The translations under genes and the position numbers were made by a program. Below, one piece after another: positions 21,741 to 31,946 of a stretch of 64,000 nt of DNA (positions are counted from its first letter, which is position 1; each line of letters starts with the position of its first letter). Source of the stretch: Mycolicibacterium moriokaense (lineage in GTDB: Bacteria; Actinomycetota; Actinomycetes; Mycobacteriales; Mycobacteriaceae); contig NZ_QQBJ01000014.1 of assembly GCF_003347205.1 (NCBI RefSeq), positions 1-64,000 of the forward strand. The letters are read 5' to 3'. A model generated the notes under the pieces. The model saw only the letters and a list, made by a program, of their open reading frames with translations. It was not told the origin of the DNA and did no database searches.

Positions 21741-22543
21741 CTGACCGCTTCGAACCCGATGCGCTGATAGATGCCATTGGAGGTGGGGTTGGCCAGATCG
21801 GCGAACAACACCACGTCGTCCACCCCGCGTCGACGCGCCAGTCGGGCCGCGGCGGCCGTCACCGCGGAACCGTAGCCGTGACCCCGTGAACCTGGGGGCG
21901 TGAAGACCGGACCGATCCGGGAAACTCCTGCCGACGGCGCGCGCAGCATCGCCGTGCTCACCGGTCGCCCCCCGTCGTGCCACAGCACGAAGCGGTCCCC
22001 CACGGCGTTCGCCCTGTCGACGAACCGCCTGCCCGCCGATGCATCGCGCTGGTGGCTGAACGTCTCGACGAAGAACGCCGTCACCCAGTCGACGAGCACC
22101 GTGTCGTCGGCGGCGGTGGCGACACGGCCGACACCGGGCACACCCGCCGGCGGGTCAAGGACCCCCAGCCGGTACAGCCGTTCCTCTGTCACCACGGTGC
22201 CCGCGCAGCCGGTGGCCGCACGCCACGCCGCGGCGAAGGCGAGTGCGCGATCACGGTTGCCGCGCACGCCGCCCAACTCCGGGCGGACACGCGCGATCTC
22301 AGTGGCGGTCACCGGCTCGGCGGAGGCAGGTATTCCGTTGCACGCCAACGGATACGGCGGAGTCTGCAGCGCCGCACCGACAGCGGTCCCGCGTTCCCAC
22401 ACGGTGAGCATCAGCGCGTCGTCGACGAATGCGCCCCCGCGCAGAAGAGTCAACTCGATGGTGTTCTCGACGGGGTCACGGCGATACAGAGGCTCCGCCA
22501 CCGAGCGAAACTCGTCGAACGAGTCGTGCGCACGCACCTCCAT
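21698..22543 (-). CDS. GNAT-family N-acetyltransferase
   Basis: A 281-residue protein whose C-terminal half is a GNAT fold: FVLWHDGGRPVSTAML, then the acetyl-CoA loop TPPGSRGHGYGSAVTAA and the late motif NPTSNGIYQRIGFEAV. The N-terminal half (TLLRGGAFVDDALMLTVWERG) belongs to the same broad family of mycobacterial acetyltransferases. The substrate is unknown. ATG at 22543 was taken; a GTG at 22561 would add six residues. Convergent overlap with the PepSY gene at its 3' end. Confidence 0.85.
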   Translation of the reverse strand: MEVRAHDSFDEFRSVAEPLYRRDPVENTIELTLLRGGAFVDDALMLTVWERGTAVGAALQTPPYPLACNGIPASAEPVTATEIARVRPELGGVRGNRDRALAFAAAWRAATGCAGTVVTEERLYRLGVLDPPAGVPGVGRVATAADDTVLVDWVTAFFVETFSHQRDASAGRRFVDRANAVGDRFVLWHDGGRPVSTAMLRAPSAGVSRIGPVFTPPGSRGHGYGSAVTAAAARLARRRGVDDVVLFADLANPTSNGIYQRIGFEAVSYSVRVSFASPSAT

Positions 22544-22634
22544 CCTGACCAGGATGGGCACAAACGCCGGATGCGTCGAGCGAATTACGGCTCGGTTCGC
22601 ACCGTGACCGTGCGTAGTTGTACGGAATTCTGCG

Positions 22635-22655
22635 GCGTGTCGTGTTCAGACACGC
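22635..22655 (-). terminator. Hairpin downstream of ilvG
   Basis: GCGTGTC and GACACGC form a perfect 7-bp stem with a 7-nt loop about 45 bp past the ilvG stop, before the GNAT gene on the same strand. There is no U-tract, as is common for mycobacterial terminators. Confidence 0.4.
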
Positions 22656-22700
22656 ACGCTCGCGCGGCTACGGGACGTACCGCCAGTTCGCGCGGGCGAA

Positions 22701-24353
22701 TTACGCCAGGTTCGACCGCCGCGGATATGCGACCGCGGGATCGGTCAGCGTGTTCACCACCGACGGCACCCCGGACTCGAACGCCCGCCGCAGCGCCGGT
22801 CGCAGCTCGGCGGGTGTGGACACCAGCTCGCCGTGGCCGCCGAGCGCGGTGACCACCTCGTCATAGCGGGTGCCCGGTCGCAGCTCAGCGACCACCGAAT
22901 AGCCGTACAACATCTCCATCGGATGCTTCTCCAGCGCCCAGATCCCGTTGTTTCCGATCACCGAGACGACGTGAACACCGTGGCGCACCAACGTATCCCA
23001 CTCCATGCCGCTGAAACCGAACGCGCCGTCGCCCTGCAGCAGCACGACCTGCCGGTCTGGCCGGGCCAGCTTGGCGGCCAGCGCGTAGCCCGGCCCCGAG
23101 CCCAGGCAGCCGAACGGTCCGCTGTCCAGCCAGGCGCCGGGCACGTAGCTGTCGATGACCCGGCCCGCGTAGGAGCCGAAGTCGCCCGCATCGATGACGA
23201 CGATCGCGTCACGGTCCAGCAGGGGCTTGAGCTCGGCGTAGACCCGCATCGGGTGCAGCGGGGCGCGGTCGTCGGTCAACTCGGCGTCCTCGGCCGCGCG
23301 GCTCGCAGACTCCACCGTTCGCAGGTCGTCGATCCACGTCTCGTGCTCTTTCGACCGCGTATCGGCCAGCGCGGCCAGTGTCGTCGTCAGGTCGCCGTAC
23401 AACTCGGCGGCGACCGCGCGCGGATGCGGGCGTTCCGGCTTGAACCGGTCGGCGACGATCAGTGTGGTCTGGTCACCGAAGACGCCGCCGAAACCGAGCC
23501 GGAAGTCCATCGGAACGCCGACGACCAGCGCAACGTCGGCCTCCTTAAGCGCCTTCGACCGCGCGCGGGAGAACGCCAGCGGGTGGTCGGCGGGGACCGT
23601 GCCGCGGGCCATGCCGTTCATCAGCACGGGAATGCGCAGCGACTCGGCCAGCGACAGCAGAGCGGCCTCGGCGTGACCCCACCACACGTTGGTGCCCGCC
23701 ATGATCACCGGCCGCTGCGCGCCCGCGAGCAGGTCGGCGGCCACGGCCAGGGCATCGCCGTCAGCGCGGAGCGACTCGGTGGGCTGCGCGAGTGCGCCGG
23801 GTTCGCCCCCGTCATCGGCCTGGCCGAAGACGTGATCCATCGGAAAATCGACGAAGCCGACCCCCGTCGGGGTACCGCCGGCGCCCACGGCGGCCCGAAG
23901 GGCGTCGTCGACGAGTGCGCCGACCGCGTCGGCCGACTGCGCGGTGGCCGCGAACCGCGTCAGCGGTGCCACGAACGGCACGTGATCGATTTCCTGCAGC
24001 GAGCCCTGGCCCCAGCGCAGTGACGGCGCCCGGCCGCCCAGCACCAGCAGCGGCGACTGGTTCTGCTGGGCCGCCGCCATCGCGCTCATCCCGTTGGTCA
24101 CTCCCGGACCCGCGGTCAGCGCGGCCACCCCGGGCACCCGGGTCACCTTCGACCAGCCCTCGGCGGCGAACGCGGCGGTCTGCTCGTGCCTGGTGTCGAT
24201 CAGCCGAACGCCTTCGGCGCGACAACCGTCGTAGATGGAGAACAGATGCCCCCCGGACAGCGTGAACACGGTGTCGATGCCGCTGGCGCGCAGTCGTCGG
24301 GCGATCAGATGGCCAGCCCCTGTCTTGCCTCCGGATTCAGCGTCGATGCTCAT
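22701..24353 (-). CDS. ilvG: Acetolactate synthase-like TPP enzyme IlvG
   Basis: A 550-residue thiamine-diphosphate enzyme matching Rv1820. The catalytic Glu is in [15 protein letters not shown], and the TPP/Mg motif is [15 protein letters not shown]...IGNNG. It resembles acetolactate synthase large subunits but is a separate branch; catalytic identity is not settled by sequence. The gene ends PRRSNLA as in M. tuberculosis. Only 21 bp separate its ATG from the divergent monooxygenase ATG, and a TATGCT element 6 nt upstream suggests a leaderless transcript. The same frame stays open far upstream but is antisense to other genes there. Confidence 0.93.
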   Translation of the reverse strand: MSIDAESGGKTGAGHLIARRLRASGIDTVFTLSGGHLFSIYDGCRAEGVRLIDTRHEQTAAFAAEGWSKVTRVPGVAALTAGPGVTNGMSAMAAAQQNQSPLLVLGGRAPSLRWGQGSLQEIDHVPFVAPLTRFAATAQSADAVGALVDDALRAAVGAGGTPTGVGFVDFPMDHVFGQADDGGEPGALAQPTESLRADGDALAVAADLLAGAQRPVIMAGTNVWWGHAEAALLSLAESLRIPVLMNGMARGTVPADHPLAFSRARSKALKEADVALVVGVPMDFRLGFGGVFGDQTTLIVADRFKPERPHPRAVAAELYGDLTTTLAALADTRSKEHETWIDDLRTVESASRAAEDAELTDDRAPLHPMRVYAELKPLLDRDAIVVIDAGDFGSYAGRVIDSYVPGAWLDSGPFGCLGSGPGYALAAKLARPDRQVVLLQGDGAFGFSGMEWDTLVRHGVHVVSVIGNNGIWALEKHPMEMLYGYSVVAELRPGTRYDEVVTALGGHGELVSTPAELRPALRRAFESGVPSVVNTLTDPAVAYPRRSNLA

Positions 24354-24359
24354 GGCCGC

Positions 24360-24367
24360 AGCATAAT
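24360..24367. promoter_or_regulatory. Overlapping divergent -10 elements
   Basis: On the plus strand CATAAT (24362-24367) ends 7 nt before the monooxygenase ATG; on the minus strand TATGCT (24365-24360) ends 6 nt before the ilvG ATG. Both spacings fit leaderless transcripts, and the two -10 boxes share four bases, so RNA polymerase should not occupy both at once. Confidence 0.5.
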
Positions 24368-24374
24368 CACAGCC

Positions 24375-26003
24375 ATGGATCACACCGACGTCCTGATAGC
24401 GGGCGCGGGGCCGATTGGCCTGACAGCCGCGATCGAACTCGCCCGCCGGGGCGTGGACCTCCGGATCGTCGACCCCGTCACCGAACCGCCGCTGTATGCC
24501 AAAGCCGTTGGGGTACAGCCGCGGACGCTCGAGGTGTTCGAGGGCATGGGCGTGTTGAACCGGATCCTCGACGCCGCCGTGCCGATGTCCGGCCAACTCG
24601 TCTACGTCAACGGTGAGAAGGTGGCACAGATCGAGTTGGCGCCGCCCGCCGACGTTCCGTTCGGCTTCATCGCGATCCCGCAGTACGCCACCGAGCGGAT
24701 CCTTCGCGAGGAGCTCGCCGCCTACGGCGTCCGGGTCGAACGCGGGCTGCGCGTCGCGGGGTTCGAGCAGGACGGCGCCGGCGTCACCGCGAGCCTGGCC
24801 GGCGACGGCGGTCAACGGACCGTGCACGCGAACTATCTCGTCGGCGCAGACGGTGCGCACAGCACGGTGCGCAAGGCACTGGGCCTGACGTTCGAGGGAG
24901 CGGCGTTCGAGGAGCAGTACATGCTCGGCGACGTCGAGGTGGACTGGTCGGCACCGCGGGGATGGGCGCTGCGGTGCATGCATCAGACCGACGCGAAGAC
25001 GGACGACCTGCTCGTCTGCATTCCGCTCCCCGGCCGCGGCCGCTACCGGATGTCGATGCTGGTGCCGGATGACCTCACGACCGGCGCGCCGACCGGCGAC
25101 GCGGTCGCGCACGGCTTCGAGGGCTCCCGCAGACCTGAGCTGCATCACATCCAGGCGGTTCTCGACAGACTGGCGCCCGAACCGACCACCGCGCGAAACC
25201 TCCGATGGTCCTCGGTGTTTCGGATCAGCCACCGCATCGTCGACGCCTACGGGCGTGGCCGGGTCTTCGTGGCGGGAGACGCCGCCCACATCCATCCCCC
25301 GACCGGCGCGCAGGGAATGAACACCGGCATTCAGGACGCCCACAACCTGGCCTGGAAGGTGGCGCTGGCGCTGTCCGGGGACGCCGCGCCCCGGCTGCTG
25401 GACAGCTACGACGCCGAGCGCCGGCCGGTCGGCGAGGAGGTCGTCGGGCGCACGGTGCGCAGCGCGCGCGAGGGTATCGGCGCCGACTCGAGCGACCCCG
25501 ATTTCGTGATACGGCGGGAAGCGCAACTGTTGATCCGCTACGACGACAGCCCGATCGTGGCCGACGGTGCCGGCGGCCGCGCACCGGACGCGATCGGCCT
25601 CACCCGCGACGCCGTGACGGCCCCGATGCGGCTGTTCTCCCTTCTGGGCCGCCGGGACCACACCCTGTTGCTCTATGCCGGAGACGACGTGACCCCGGCG
25701 GACCTCCCGTTGTTCGAGCAGGTTGCCGGGGCGGCGGAAGCGGCGGCGCACGGCTGCATCGTCGTGTATCTGGTCGCGGCGGCCGGCGCCGATGTCACGG
25801 GTGCCGTGCTGCCGCTCATCCGCGACACCGAACGCGATTTCGCCCGGATGTACGCCGCCGCCGGATCTGCGCTCTACGTCGTGCGGCCCGACGGCCACCT
25901 CTCCTTCGCCTCGTCCCGCGTCGATTCCGCTGAGCTGACCGCCCACCTGTCTTTGACATTCGGCCCACGCGTGTCGACCACGGCGGTGCCCGGGGTGCGG
26001 TAG
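24375..26003 (+). CDS. FAD-dependent aromatic-type monooxygenase
   Basis: A 542-residue class A flavoprotein hydroxylase (PHBH/phenol-hydroxylase type). The FAD Rossmann motif is [12 protein letters not shown] at 8-19, the DG motif is [14 protein letters not shown], and the GD motif [20 protein letters not shown] is near 300. A thioredoxin-like C-terminal domain follows. Substrates of this family are usually phenols or polyketide-like rings; none can be named. It is divergent from ilvG and lies 42 bp upstream of the first BacA-like transporter, so it may share a transcript with it. Confidence 0.9.
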   Translation: MDHTDVLIAGAGPIGLTAAIELARRGVDLRIVDPVTEPPLYAKAVGVQPRTLEVFEGMGVLNRILDAAVPMSGQLVYVNGEKVAQIELAPPADVPFGFIAIPQYATERILREELAAYGVRVERGLRVAGFEQDGAGVTASLAGDGGQRTVHANYLVGADGAHSTVRKALGLTFEGAAFEEQYMLGDVEVDWSAPRGWALRCMHQTDAKTDDLLVCIPLPGRGRYRMSMLVPDDLTTGAPTGDAVAHGFEGSRRPELHHIQAVLDRLAPEPTTARNLRWSSVFRISHRIVDAYGRGRVFVAGDAAHIHPPTGAQGMNTGIQDAHNLAWKVALALSGDAAPRLLDSYDAERRPVGEEVVGRTVRSAREGIGADSSDPDFVIRREAQLLIRYDDSPIVADGAGGRAPDAIGLTRDAVTAPMRLFSLLGRRDHTLLLYAGDDVTPADLPLFEQVAGAAEAAAHGCIVVYLVAAAGADVTGAVLPLIRDTERDFARMYAAAGSALYVVRPDGHLSFASSRVDSAELTAHLSLTFGPRVSTTAVPGVR

Positions 26004-26045
26004 CTTCGCCGCAGGCCGGCTCCGGCGGGAGGGAGGTGTCACACC

Positions 26046-27956
26046 GTGGACACCGGCACCTTCAGGTCGTCGATCGACTGGAGCCACGAACTCGTCGATT
26101 CCACCGTGTGGGTGCTGGTGGCGTTCGTCATCACCGCGCCGTGCCTGATCGTCGCCCTGATCCTGGTAGGGCGGACGACCCTGTGGGGCCGCCAGTTCTG
26201 GCGCATCACCGGCCGGTACTTCACGGGCAGGCAGAGCCTGGCGGTGTGGGCCATGCTCGCCGTGCTGTTGACGTTCACCATCATCTCGGTCCGCATCACC
26301 GTGTTGATCAGCTACTACACCAACGACGTCTTCACCTCGCTGCAGGTCGCCCTTCAGGGGTTGGCGGCGGGCTCGGCCGACGTCACCGATTCGGGCATCC
26401 ACGGCTTCTGGGTGACCATCGGCATCTTCCTCATCCTCGCGGTCATCCACGTCGTCCTGAACCTGATCGATATGTACCTGATGCAGCGGTTCATCATCAG
26501 GTGGCGAATCTGGTTGAGCGGCAGGCTGATCGATGACTGGCTCGGTGACTACGCCTACTACCGGCGGCAGTTCTTCCGGCGCCCCAACGACAACCCCGAC
26601 CAACGCATTCAGCAGGACATCGACATCTTCACCACAGGCGTGGGTGGCCAGACGAACAACCCGGCGTACGGATCGGGCCACACCCTGTTGTTCGGCGCCG
26701 TCGCCGCGGTGCTGTCGGTGATCGCATTCGGCACCATCCTCTGGCGGCTGTCGGGCGCACTGACGCTGGGCGGTTTCACCCTGCCCCGCGCGCTGTTCTG
26801 GATCGTCATCGCCTATGTGCTGGCCGCCACCGTCGTCGCCTTCGTGATCGGCAGGCCGCTGATTCGGTTGAGCTACCTCAACGAACTGCGCAACGCCGGC
26901 TTCCGGTACGCGCTGGTTCGGGTGCGCGACGCCGGCGCCGCCATCGGTCTGTATCGCGGCGAAACCGTCGAACGCCGACTTCTTGGCGGGCGACTGGCCG
27001 AGGTGATGGCCAACTACCGCAACTGGCTCAACCGCATGGTCCGGTTCACCGCGTGGAACCTGACCGCCAGCCAGGCCATCAACCCGCTGCCCTATGTGGT
27101 GCAGGCGCCGCGGCTGTTCGCCGGTGCGATCACGTTCGGCGACGTCATCCAGTCGGCCACCGCGTTCGTCACGATCCACAACGCCCTGTCGTTCTTCCGC
27201 GAGGCCTACGACGAGTTCGCGAGCTACCGGGCGGCGGTGATCCGCCTCGACGGCCTCGTCGAGGAGAACGACAGGGCCCGCAGGTTCAGCCAGGTGACGA
27301 CGGCAAGCTCGGCGGACGGCACCCTGGCCGTCGAAGGCGTCGAGGTGCGCACCCCCGACGGCGCGAACCTGATTCGGGCGCTTGACTTCACCCTCGAGCC
27401 GGGCGACGCGCTCTTGGTCAGCGGACCGTCCGGAATCGGCAAGACCGTGCTGATGCAGAGCCTGGCCGGACTCTGGCCGTTCGTCTCCGGCAACGTCCGG
27501 CTGCCTGCGGGCAGGCAGGCCGCCATGTTCGTGCCACAGCTGCCGTACCTGCCGCTCGGCGATCTGCGCGCCGTCGCGTCCTACCCGAACGAGGAGGGCG
27601 CGGTCGACGACACCCGGATACAACACGCCCTGATCAAGGTCGCCCTTCCGCACCTGGCCATCCGGCTCAACGAGGTCGGCGACTGGGGCAAGGTGCTCTC
27701 CGTCGGCGAGCAGCAGCGCATCGCGTTCGCGAGGATCCTGCTGACCGAACCCCGGGTGGTGTTCCTCGACGAGTCGACCTCGGCGCTGGACGAGGGACTG
27801 GAGCTGGCGCTGTACGAGCTGCTGCGCGCCGAACTGCCGCAGATGATCGTGGTCAGCGTCAGCCATCGGGCGACCGTCGAGCGGTTCCACGCCCGCCAGC
27901 TGGAGTTCATCGGCGGCGGCGAATGGCGTTTGGAGCCGCTCAGCGCACGCAGTTGA
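26046..27956 (+). CDS. BacA/SbmA-type ABC transporter, copy 1
   Basis: A 636-residue fused transporter: an N-terminal SbmA/BacA-like membrane domain (helices from about 20; motifs [13 protein letters not shown] and [17 protein letters not shown]) and a C-terminal ATPase (Walker A GPSGIGKT, signature [11 protein letters not shown], Walker [16 protein letters not shown]-loop SVSHR). M. tuberculosis Rv1819c, the family member, imports vitamin B12 and hydrophilic peptides. This is the most divergent of the three copies here, with Val in place of Pro in the signature lead. GTG start behind a strong GGAGGGAGG. Confidence 0.92.
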   Translation: MDTGTFRSSIDWSHELVDSTVWVLVAFVITAPCLIVALILVGRTTLWGRQFWRITGRYFTGRQSLAVWAMLAVLLTFTIISVRITVLISYYTNDVFTSLQVALQGLAAGSADVTDSGIHGFWVTIGIFLILAVIHVVLNLIDMYLMQRFIIRWRIWLSGRLIDDWLGDYAYYRRQFFRRPNDNPDQRIQQDIDIFTTGVGGQTNNPAYGSGHTLLFGAVAAVLSVIAFGTILWRLSGALTLGGFTLPRALFWIVIAYVLAATVVAFVIGRPLIRLSYLNELRNAGFRYALVRVRDAGAAIGLYRGETVERRLLGGRLAEVMANYRNWLNRMVRFTAWNLTASQAINPLPYVVQAPRLFAGAITFGDVIQSATAFVTIHNALSFFREAYDEFASYRAAVIRLDGLVEENDRARRFSQVTTASSADGTLAVEGVEVRTPDGANLIRALDFTLEPGDALLVSGPSGIGKTVLMQSLAGLWPFVSGNVRLPAGRQAAMFVPQLPYLPLGDLRAVASYPNEEGAVDDTRIQHALIKVALPHLAIRLNEVGDWGKVLSVGEQQRIAFARILLTEPRVVFLDESTSALDEGLELALYELLRAELPQMIVVSVSHRATVERFHARQLEFIGGGEWRLEPLSARS

Positions 27957-28001
27957 CGCGTCCGCAGCGCTGGCTCCAGCTTGTCAAGGTAGGTTGCCCG
28001 A

Positions 28002-29951
28002 ATGGATTTGGAAACGGCGGGGTTCACTCCGACGCGGGACTGGAGCAACGAGCTCTGGGCGTCACTGATGTGGCTTGCCCAAGCCTGGACCATCGCGGCC
28101 GTCGGCACGCTGGTGATCTGTGTGCTGCTTGCCCGGTACACGGTGTGGGGCAGGCAGTTCTGGCGCATCACCGGCGACTATTTCTCCGGCGCCGAGAGCG
28201 TGAAGGTCTGGGTGTGGCTCGCCGTCATCCTGTTCCTGGTTCTGGTGGGGGTGCGGCTACAGGTCCTGCTGAGCTATCAGAGCAACGACATGTTGACCAG
28301 CTTCCAGGTGGTCGAGGCGGGCCGGGCCGCAGCGGAGGCGGGCAACGACACCATCAAGCACTCCGGATGGGACGGGTTCTGGCTGTCCATCACGGTCTTC
28401 TCGGTGCTGGCCGCCATCTTCATCGCGCGGCTGCTGCTGGACATGTTCCTGGTGCAGAGGTTCTGCCTGGCCTGGCGTGCGTGGCTGACCGACAGGCTCA
28501 CCGGCGACTGGCTCGACGGCAAGGCCTACTATCGCGCCCGTTTCATCGACGACCAGATCGACAACCCCGACCAGCGAATACAGTCCGACATCGACATCTT
28601 CACCGCAGGCAACGGTCCGCTGCCCAACGTGCCGTACTACTACTCCCAGAACACCTTGTTGTTCGGCGCGATCGACGCGATCGCGTCGATGGTCTCCTTC
28701 ACCGCGATCCTGTGGAACCTGTCGGGTCCGATGGCGGTGCCGATGATGGATTACGAGCTACCGCGGGCGATGTTCTGGATCGGCATCGTGTTCGTTCTGT
28801 TCGCGTCGGTGATCGCGTTCTGGATCGGTAGGCCGATCATCTGGCTGTCGTTCCGCAACGAGAAGTTCAACGCGGCGTTCCGGTACGCGCTGGTGCGATT
28901 GCGAGACGCGTCCGAGGCGGTCGCGTTCTACCGCGGCGAGGCCGCCGAGCGAAGCGGCCTGCGCCGGCTGTTCGCGCCGGTGGTCAGCAACTACAAGCGC
29001 TATGTGTTGCGGTCCTTGGGGTTCAACGGCTGGAACTGGTCGATGAGCCAGCTCATCGTCCCGCTGCCCTACCTCTTGCAGTTCCCGCGGTTCTACAACG
29101 GCGAGATCCCGCTCGGCGCGATGACGCAGTCGGCGGCGGCCTTCGGGTCGATCATGGACGGCTTGTCGTTCTTCCGGCAGGTGTATGACACCTTCGCCGG
29201 CTACCGCGCGGCGATCATCCGGCTGCACGGGCTGGTCACCGCGAACGAAGAGGGCCGGGCGCTGCCCGAGATCACCACCACACCGTGTGTGGACGGCACG
29301 GTCGAGCTGACCGACATCGAGGTGCGCACGCCCGACGGCGCGCAGCTCATCGACCCGCTCGGGCTGCGCCTGGAGGTCGGCGACACGATGGTCGTCACGG
29401 GCAAATCGGGTGTCGGCAAGACCACGCTGTTGCGCAGCCTCGCCGAGCTGTGGCCGTTCACCTCCGGCACCCTGACCCGGCCGTGCGGGCCGAACGAGAC
29501 GATGTTCCTCTCGCAGATGCCCTACGTGCCCCTCGGCGATCTGCGGGCGGTGGTGAGTTACCCCAACGAGTCGGGTGCCATCGACGACGAGACGCTCAAG
29601 GCCACCATGCAACGGGTTGCGCTGCCCCACTTGGTCGACCGCCTCGACGAGGTGCAGGACTGGGCCAAGGTGCTCTCCCCCGGCGAGCAGCAGCGGGTCG
29701 CGTTCGCGCGGGTGCTGCTGACCAAACCCAAGGCGGTGTTCCTCGACGAGTCCACCTCGGCGCTCGACGAAGGGCTCGAGTACCAGGTGTACAACCTGGT
29801 CCGGACCGAGTTGCCGGACACGATCCTGGTCAGTGTCAGCCATCGCAGCACCGTCGAACAGCACCACACCCATGAACTCGAGTTGCTCGGCGACGGAGAG
29901 TGGCGATTCGGCCGGGTGGAAGACCAGGGATCAGAACCCGCGCCGGTGTGA
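28002..29951 (+). CDS. BacA/SbmA-type ABC transporter, copy 2
   Basis: A 649-residue paralog of the preceding gene, 45 bp downstream. The membrane domain has [30 protein letters not shown] and [25 protein letters not shown]; the ATPase has [19 protein letters not shown] and [14 protein letters not shown]. By eye it is the copy closest to Rv1819c (e.g. [18 protein letters not shown] and [11 protein letters not shown]). It is therefore the best candidate for the ancestral gene at this locus. It lies in a one-direction run with copies 1 and 3. Confidence 0.93.
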   Translation: MDLETAGFTPTRDWSNELWASLMWLAQAWTIAAVGTLVICVLLARYTVWGRQFWRITGDYFSGAESVKVWVWLAVILFLVLVGVRLQVLLSYQSNDMLTSFQVVEAGRAAAEAGNDTIKHSGWDGFWLSITVFSVLAAIFIARLLLDMFLVQRFCLAWRAWLTDRLTGDWLDGKAYYRARFIDDQIDNPDQRIQSDIDIFTAGNGPLPNVPYYYSQNTLLFGAIDAIASMVSFTAILWNLSGPMAVPMMDYELPRAMFWIGIVFVLFASVIAFWIGRPIIWLSFRNEKFNAAFRYALVRLRDASEAVAFYRGEAAERSGLRRLFAPVVSNYKRYVLRSLGFNGWNWSMSQLIVPLPYLLQFPRFYNGEIPLGAMTQSAAAFGSIMDGLSFFRQVYDTFAGYRAAIIRLHGLVTANEEGRALPEITTTPCVDGTVELTDIEVRTPDGAQLIDPLGLRLEVGDTMVVTGKSGVGKTTLLRSLAELWPFTSGTLTRPCGPNETMFLSQMPYVPLGDLRAVVSYPNESGAIDDETLKATMQRVALPHLVDRLDEVQDWAKVLSPGEQQRVAFARVLLTKPKAVFLDESTSALDEGLEYQVYNLVRTELPDTILVSVSHRSTVEQHHTHELELLGDGEWRFGRVEDQGSEPAPV

Positions 29952-29974
29952 CGCTGCCGGGGTAGCTTCCCGGC

Positions 29975-31849
29975 ATGGAAACGTATACGCCGTCCCTTGA
30001 TTGGGGCGACGAGCTCGTCGCGTCCGCACTGTGGGTGGCCAAGGCGTGGACGTTCGCCGCGATCGCCATGATCGTCGTGCTCGCCCTGCTGGCCCGGTAC
30101 ACGGTCTGGGGCAGGCAGTTCTGGCGGATCACCGGTGACTATTTCAGGGGCCGCCAGAGCCTGCCCGCGTGGGCGCTGCTGGGTGTGTTGCTGCTGGCGG
30201 TGATGGTCGACGTGCGCCTCGGCGTGCTGTTCACCTATCAGAGCAACGACCAGTTCTCGTCGATCCAGGCCGCCTTCGAGGGCGAAGGCGCGGCCAAAAG
30301 CGTTGCCATCAACGGCTTCTGGTTCTCCATGCTGATCCTCGGTGGCCTGATCGTCACCGATATCGGGCGTTCCGTGCTCGACACCTACCTGATGCAGCGC
30401 TTCATCATCCGGTGGCGGGTGTGGCTGACGCACCGTCTCACCGGCGACTGGCTCGACGGCGACGCCTACTACCGGGGTCGGTTCGTCGACAACCAGATCG
30501 ACAACGCCGATCAGCGCATCCAGCAGGACATCGACATCTTCACCACGGGCACGGGCCCCGAGACCAACACCCCGGACGTGGGCACGGCGCAGACGCTGCT
30601 GTTCGGCACGGTGTTCGCCATCGTCAACGTGGTTGCATTCCTGCCGATTCTGTGGAACCTCGCCGGCCCGTTGACGCTGTTCGGGGTCACGGTGCCCAAG
30701 GCGCTGTTCTGGCTGGTGTTCGTCTACGTGTTCTTCACCACCGTGATCGCCTTCTGGATCGGCCGCCCGCTGATCCGGCTGTCCTTCCGCAACGAGATGA
30801 CCAACGCCGCGTTCCGCTATGCCCTGATCCGGTTGCGCGAGGCGGGCGAGGCCGTCGGGCTGTATCGAGGCGAGCGCGCCGAGCGCAACGAGTTGATGAC
30901 CAGGTTCGCCGCGATCATCAAGAACTACCGGTCGTTTGTGCGGTGGCGCATCGCGTTTCTGGGCTGGAACAGGTCGATGAACCAGATCGTCGACCCGCTG
31001 CCGACGGTGGTTCAGATCCAACGGGTGTTCGACGGACAGATCTCCTACGGTGATCTGTCCCAGTCGGCGAGCGCGTTCACCTCGGTGCAGGCCTCGCTGT
31101 CGTTCTTCAGGTCGGTCTACGACGCGTTCGCCAGCTACCGGGCGGCCATCATCCGTCTCGAGGGGCTGGTCAGCGCGAACGAATCGGCAAGGCAGCTACC
31201 GGCATTGACCGCCCTGCCGAGCAGCGACGGCTCGCTTCACCTGGACGACGTCGAGGTGCGCACGCCCGCAGGCGACCGGTTGATCGATCCGCTGGACGTC
31301 CGGCTGGATCCCGGTGAGTCGTTGGTGATCACCGGCACGTCGGGCAGCGGCAAGACCACCCTGCTGCGCAGCCTGGCTCAGCTGTGGCCCTTCACATCGG
31401 GCACCCTGCGACGGCCACAGGACGACACCATGTTCCTGTCCCAGCTGCCGTATGTGCCGCTGGGGGACCTGCGCGCGGTGCTCAGCTACCCGTCGGAGGT
31501 GGGCAGTTTCTCCGACGACGACATCCGGTCCGCGCTCGACACCGTGGCGCTCGGACACCTGACCGGCCGCCTCGACGAGGTGGCCGACTGGGCGAAGGTG
31601 CTCTCCCCCGGCGAACAACAGCGCATCGCGTTCGCGCGGGTGTTCCTGGCCCGGCCGAAGGTTGTCTTCCTCGACGAGGCGACATCGGCCCTCGACGAAG
31701 GTCAGGAGTTCGCGCTGTATCGGGCGCTGCGCACGCAGTTGCCGGATTGCATCGTGGTCAGCGTCAGCCACCGTCCCACGCTGGAACAGCATCACGACCA
31801 CAGGCTCGAACTGCTCGGCGACGGCGGTTGGCGGCTGGCGCCGGTCTAG
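29975..31849 (+). CDS. BacA/SbmA-type ABC transporter, copy 3
   Basis: A 624-residue third paralog, 23 bp after copy 2. It retains [13 protein letters not shown] and [16 protein letters not shown] in the membrane domain, and [33 protein letters not shown] and SVSHR in the ATPase. Note Glu-Ala-Thr instead of Glu-Ser-Thr after Walker B. All catalytic residues are intact, so none of the three copies looks like a pseudogene. The C-terminus [11 protein letters not shown] closely resembles the Rv1819c ending. Confidence 0.93.
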   Translation: METYTPSLDWGDELVASALWVAKAWTFAAIAMIVVLALLARYTVWGRQFWRITGDYFRGRQSLPAWALLGVLLLAVMVDVRLGVLFTYQSNDQFSSIQAAFEGEGAAKSVAINGFWFSMLILGGLIVTDIGRSVLDTYLMQRFIIRWRVWLTHRLTGDWLDGDAYYRGRFVDNQIDNADQRIQQDIDIFTTGTGPETNTPDVGTAQTLLFGTVFAIVNVVAFLPILWNLAGPLTLFGVTVPKALFWLVFVYVFFTTVIAFWIGRPLIRLSFRNEMTNAAFRYALIRLREAGEAVGLYRGERAERNELMTRFAAIIKNYRSFVRWRIAFLGWNRSMNQIVDPLPTVVQIQRVFDGQISYGDLSQSASAFTSVQASLSFFRSVYDAFASYRAAIIRLEGLVSANESARQLPALTALPSSDGSLHLDDVEVRTPAGDRLIDPLDVRLDPGESLVITGTSGSGKTTLLRSLAQLWPFTSGTLRRPQDDTMFLSQLPYVPLGDLRAVLSYPSEVGSFSDDDIRSALDTVALGHLTGRLDEVADWAKVLSPGEQQRIAFARVFLARPKVVFLDEATSALDEGQEFALYRALRTQLPDCIVVSVSHRPTLEQHHDHRLELLGDGGWRLAPV

Positions 31850-31871
31850 TGGCGTCCTGTGCCGCGACATC

Positions 31872-31915
31872 TGCATGAGGGTCGTGATCTCGGCCGGATG
31901 CACAGCCCTCGTGCA
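31872..31915. terminator. Inverted repeat between convergent genes
   Basis: TGCATGAGGG and CCCTCGTGCA pair over 10 bp (one G-U) across a 24-nt loop, in the 97-bp gap between the third transporter and the convergent flavoprotein. A bidirectional terminator is plausible but the loop is long. Confidence 0.35.
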
Positions 31916-31946
31916 GGTCTCGGTGGCAGCGGCGCGGCCCGGGGCA

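Noticed and set aside
24354-27890. Very long open frame on the minus strand continuing upstream of ilvG
   Set aside because: It runs antisense to the FAD monooxygenase and the first transporter, both of which have full motifs; the extra residues are Arg/Gly/Asp-rich, as expected for antisense of high-GC genes.
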